A stretch of 43,678 nt of DNA from NCBI GenBank assembly GCA_013138965.1, contig WTBT01000023.1, positions 1 to 43,678 of the forward strand, written 5' to 3'. Position numbers and translations under genes: made by a program. This document shows positions 43,283 through 43,678 of the stretch, piece after piece. Below the pieces are notes generated by a model. That model was not told where the DNA came from and did no database searches. It saw only the letters and a list, made by a program, of their open reading frames with translations. Positions within the stretch are counted from its first letter, which is position 1, and each line of letters starts with the position of its first letter. This DNA comes from Candidatus Aegiribacteria sp. Lineage in GTDB: Bacteria > Fermentibacterota > Fermentibacteria > Fermentibacterales > JCC-6.

Positions 43283-43525
43283 TCAGTATGCACCCCTTCC
43301 CTTGAATATTATCGCGATTGTTCTGAGCAGAATAGTGAAATCAAGCATCAAAAACTGATTGCTATTATAGTAGTAAATTATCTTACTGTCTAATGCCTTT
43401 ACGACCTTTTGAGGAAAGGCATATACTGGAAGAACCCTTTCATATATCCAGAAGAAGTATCATCAATCAAGTCGATCTGTTCCTCATAATTCAGCCTCTG
43501 TACCGGTACGCCTTCCCCTGAATCG
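43283..43525 (-). pseudogene. Frameshifted C-terminal tail of a bacterial sugar transferase
   Basis: The minus strand ends in IIYYYNSNQFLMLDFTILLR, then TIAIIFKGRGAY and UGA. This matches the usual end of undecaprenyl-phosphate sugar transferases (DxxYIENWSLxLDLKILLxT, then VLxGxGAY). Upstream, the reading VPVQRLNYEEQIDLIDD runs on to MKGFFQYMPF in a different frame, so a one-base frameshift lies near 43410. Either the gene is decayed or the base count is wrong. The remaining edge (43526-43678) contains a C-homopolymer near 43551-43562 and nothing else I can identify. Confidence 0.55.
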
Positions 43526-43678
43526 TTTCAATCAGGGCGCATTGACATCCTCCCCCCCCCCTGTATTAAAATCATCAGACAATAAACCACGCTTATTCAT
43601 CGTGTTGCACTGGTTCTGCCCCGGTCAAAGGGTAATACTACCTGAAAGGAGTGAGATGACAGAGTTCCGCTGACTGGA

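Overview
The window comes from a diderm, Gram-negative-type bacterium of an uncultured lineage. Many proteins end in a FlgD-Ig-like sorting domain (SPNPF, then YDIxGREV, then SGVYFCR), and there is a gingipain-like C25 peptidase, an LptE-like lipoprotein and a PorV/UPF0164-like barrel. This suggests a phylum such as Fermentibacterota or an FCB relative, but that placement is inference from style only. UGA is an ordinary stop codon here: many genes end in UGA, often in ATGA overlaps with the next gene.

Layout. 1-3586 (minus): the start of an unidentified gene and a 1119-residue pseudokinase-like protein. 3587-12136 (plus): an accessory island of secreted or surface proteins, littered with decayed genes (a queF fragment, an IS110 fragment, and two copies of a degenerate repeat). 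12137-13168: a gene-poor, partly GC-rich stretch ending in a 28-bp perfect palindrome that overlaps the 3' end of tRNA-Arg(CCG). 13169-14507 (minus): tRNA-Arg, a YfcE-like phosphoesterase, a tiny COX24/mS38-like basic protein, HU, a terminator and tRNA-Ala(GGC). 14561-19629 (minus): DUF296, a lipoprotein, the C25 peptidase, an AI-2E family permease and a nitrilase. 19752-20957 (plus): an aminotransferase. 20979-35526 (minus): one long, tightly packed nusA-infB-type operon, read in the order rimP, nusA, infB, rbfA, truB, ribF, rpsO, pnp, dut, lptE-like, small membrane proteins, dipeptidase, DUF5683-like, zinc-ribbon membrane protein, apbE, amrS, NusG-domain-II. 35632-43274 (minus): O-antigen ligase/TPR protein, TagO/WecA-type transferase, MalK/UgpC ATPase, glycogen-binding-like lipoprotein and two envelope proteins. 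A frameshifted sugar-transferase tail lies at the right edge.

Main discovery. Three genes of the secreted island are each interrupted by a single in-frame UGA that is best read as selenocysteine. A secreted thioredoxin-like protein (10544-11332) has U-G-S-C exactly where redoxins carry CxxC. Two paralogous secreted beta-helix proteins (5213-6685 and 7516-8958) have U-D-P-C and U-S-S-C followed by GGGGVHC at the same place. Each UGA is followed at bacterial SECIS distance by a hairpin. The hairpins of the two beta-helix genes share the loop GGGUC, which contains the GGUC of the E. coli fdhF element. I know of no selenoprotein family built on a beta-helix with a sorting domain, so this looks like a cluster of exported selenoproteins. 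Two of the three share a promoter-like element (ATTGCA-N7-ATTGAC with a 17-bp spacer) with a third secreted-protein gene. No selA, selB, selC or selD is in the window.
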